Positions 26,641 to 27,665 of a stretch of DNA of 27,665 nucleotides are shown here, piece by piece. Location of the stretch: positions 1 through 27,665 of the forward strand of contig JAEZMT010000077.1 in the NCBI GenBank assembly GCA_023442085.1, written 5' to 3'. The position numbers and the translations under genes were made by a program. The stretch is from Pseudomonadota bacterium (GTDB taxonomy: Bacteria; Pseudomonadota; Alphaproteobacteria; Rhizobiales; Xanthobacteraceae). Each line of letters starts with the position of its first letter. The stretch's first letter is position 1. The notes under the pieces were generated by a model that was not told the origin of the DNA, ran no database searches, and saw nothing but the letters and a program-made list of their open reading frames with translations.

Positions 26641-26793
26641 GGCGTTGATCGACCACCGCCGTATTCCGCTGACAGTTATCCTGCGGAAGTGACCTCTCAC
26701 GTACGAACTGCGCGCGGGTCCACCTAGGGCTTGGACCGATAATGTAATTGGCCTTCGCAGCACGTCGTGATTCATCCGCCCGTGGAGGGCCTG

Positions 26794-26883
26794 ATGGTGA
26801 GCGGAAACCGTTTCTGGCTGACGGATGCGCAGTTTGCGTGGCTTGAGCCGTATCTGCCCAGGGACACGCGCGGCAAGCCAAAC
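26794..26883 (+). mobile_element. IS5-family transposase N-terminal remnant
   Basis: The first 30 codons, MVSGNRFWLTDAQFAWLEPY and LPRDTRGKPN, match the N-terminus of IS5-group transposases. After that the frame continues to 27045 but no longer resembles a transposase, and no DDE motif is found. It is a short dead remnant. The inverted repeats were not identified. Confidence 0.65.
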
Positions 26884-27386
26884 GTCTGCTATTGGGCGAT
26901 CAGCCAATGTCTGCTGCGGGGGCGCAAAGCGGCCATTTGCGACGGCGTGCCGGGAGGGCCGCTTTGGGTCATCTTTTGCCTCCGCGGTGAGGACAGCCCA
27001 CCAAGGCTTCCCGATCATTGGGGGCTTCCCACAACGCGTCCGTAGCGAAGAGTGTTCATATCGCCCACCAAGGAGGGAGAGGTGGTCACGAATTGAGGGG
27101 ACAGCTGCTCGACGTGACGAGAGGCGAGAGCGGACCTGGTGCTTGTGAATGACGATTTGTGAGCGGGAAGGCATCCGGCGTTTGCCGACTTCCGTGCTCT
27201 TCAGAGGCCACCGCGAAGCGGGCTCGCCCAGGCGAGCGTCTCATCGACCGTCAAATTTTGGAGAAGGCGAGATTCAGATCCAAGCGGGAGCAGCGCCCCG
27301 GTCTTGCCAAGGCGGTCAATGAGCGTCCAGCGTCAGGATGGAAAACGCGACTTCCGCGCAAATACCAAAACAATTTCTGGCTGCAA
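26884..27386. other. Noncoding or decayed DNA before tRNA-Arg
   Basis: Roughly 500 bases with no recognisable gene. Short frames on both strands (for example 27159-27452 plus) overlap the tRNA and have no family resemblance. It lies between the IS5 remnant and the 3' end of the tRNA, where an inserted element boundary would be expected. Confidence 0.35.
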
Positions 27387-27463
27387 TGGCGCACCCGACA
27401 CGATTCGAACGTGTGGCCTCCGCCTTCGGAGGGCGGCGCTCTATCCAGCTGAGCTACGGGTGC
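27387..27463 (-). tRNA. tRNA-Arg (anticodon CCG)
   Basis: A complete 77-nt cloverleaf on minus, including an encoded CCA (27389-27387). The acceptor stem GCACCCG/CGGGTGC pairs fully. The D arm GCTC-AGCTGGATA-GAGC, anticodon stem CCGCC/GGCGG with loop CTCCGAA (anticodon CCG), and T arm ACACG-TTCGAAT-CGTGT are all intact. It decodes CGG. tRNA-Arg genes are frequent integration sites for tyrosine integrases, and a partial copy lies 126 bp upstream. Confidence 0.97.
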
Positions 27464-27588
27464 CTGCTGCTTACGCAGTGCTTACTCGGATTTCCTGCGA
27501 AAGTTAAGCTCCACGAGCCAACCCTCACAAGCCATTGAATTCAAAAACTCTTTTCCTCACACTTTTCGCATCGGCCGGCTTGACACGT

Positions 27589-27630
27589 GCCTTCGGAGGG
27601 CGGCGCTCTATCCAGCTGAGCTACGGGTGC
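27589..27630 (-). repeat. 42-bp partial copy of tRNA-Arg(CCG), 5' half
   Basis: An exact direct repeat of 27422-27463, covering the acceptor 5' strand, D arm and anticodon arm up to GAAGGC. It stops sharply after the anticodon loop. The 3' half is absent, though a GACACG hexamer matching the T stem precedes it. It is non-functional as a tRNA. It resembles an att-site half or the product of an internal deletion in a duplicated tRNA gene. Confidence 0.9.
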
Positions 27631-27665
27631 GTGGCGCAGGAGCGAGGCTCTTTTATCGGAAGGCT

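Overview
The window is GC-rich and looks like an alphaproteobacterial chromosome, most likely Hyphomicrobiales (Xanthobacteraceae-like). This is inferred from protein style, a DctQMP TRAP transporter, IS21/IS3/IS5 debris of the rhizobial type, and stress promoters resembling the alphaproteobacterial EcfG consensus. No species can be named from sequence alone. Several pieces suggest an accessory region: the catalytic end of a tyrosine integrase at the left edge, remnants of three IS families, three orphan gene fragments, and a tRNA-Arg(CCG) with a 42-bp partial duplicate at the right edge.

Layout. (1) 1-545: integrase C-terminus, then unassigned DNA. (2) 546-6062: a histidine kinase/response regulator pair diverges from a three-gene HlyD/permease/ATPase exporter operon with 4-nt overlaps. 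(3) 6063-8228: a broken TetR gene, then an AraC-type regulator divergent from a short-chain dehydrogenase. (4) 8317-14454: a leftward CoA-transferase/crotonase pair, a divergent LysR-type regulator, and a rightward TRAP transporter operon dctQMP. (5) 14455-15212: scar DNA with an aldehyde dehydrogenase splinter joined to an IS3 transposase tail. (6) 15298-22052: a leftward group thiolase, CoA-transferase, crotonase and branched-chain-amino-acid-type binding protein, divergent from a large GAF/PucR-type regulator. (7) 22057-22560: IS21 end and broken istB. (8) 22836-26228: stress genes csbD, a YciE-type ferritin-like gene and a large catalase. (9) 26321-27665: formate-dehydrogenase-like and IS5 fragments, tRNA-Arg(CCG) and its partial copy.

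The central 8.3-22 kb reads as a catabolic module. TRAP and ABC-type binding proteins would capture an organic acid, family III CoA-transferases would activate it, crotonases would hydrate or isomerise the thioester, and a thiolase would release acyl-CoA. LysR and GAF/PucR regulators control the two halves. No acyl-CoA dehydrogenase or dedicated 3-hydroxyacyl-CoA dehydrogenase is present, so the pathway is incomplete here or uses genes elsewhere. The substrate cannot be read from the sequence. The most notable observations are this split module with an orphan binding protein, a crotonase lacking the usual catalytic glutamates, the duplicated tRNA half next to the island-like region, and a compact stress cluster with EcfG-like promoters.
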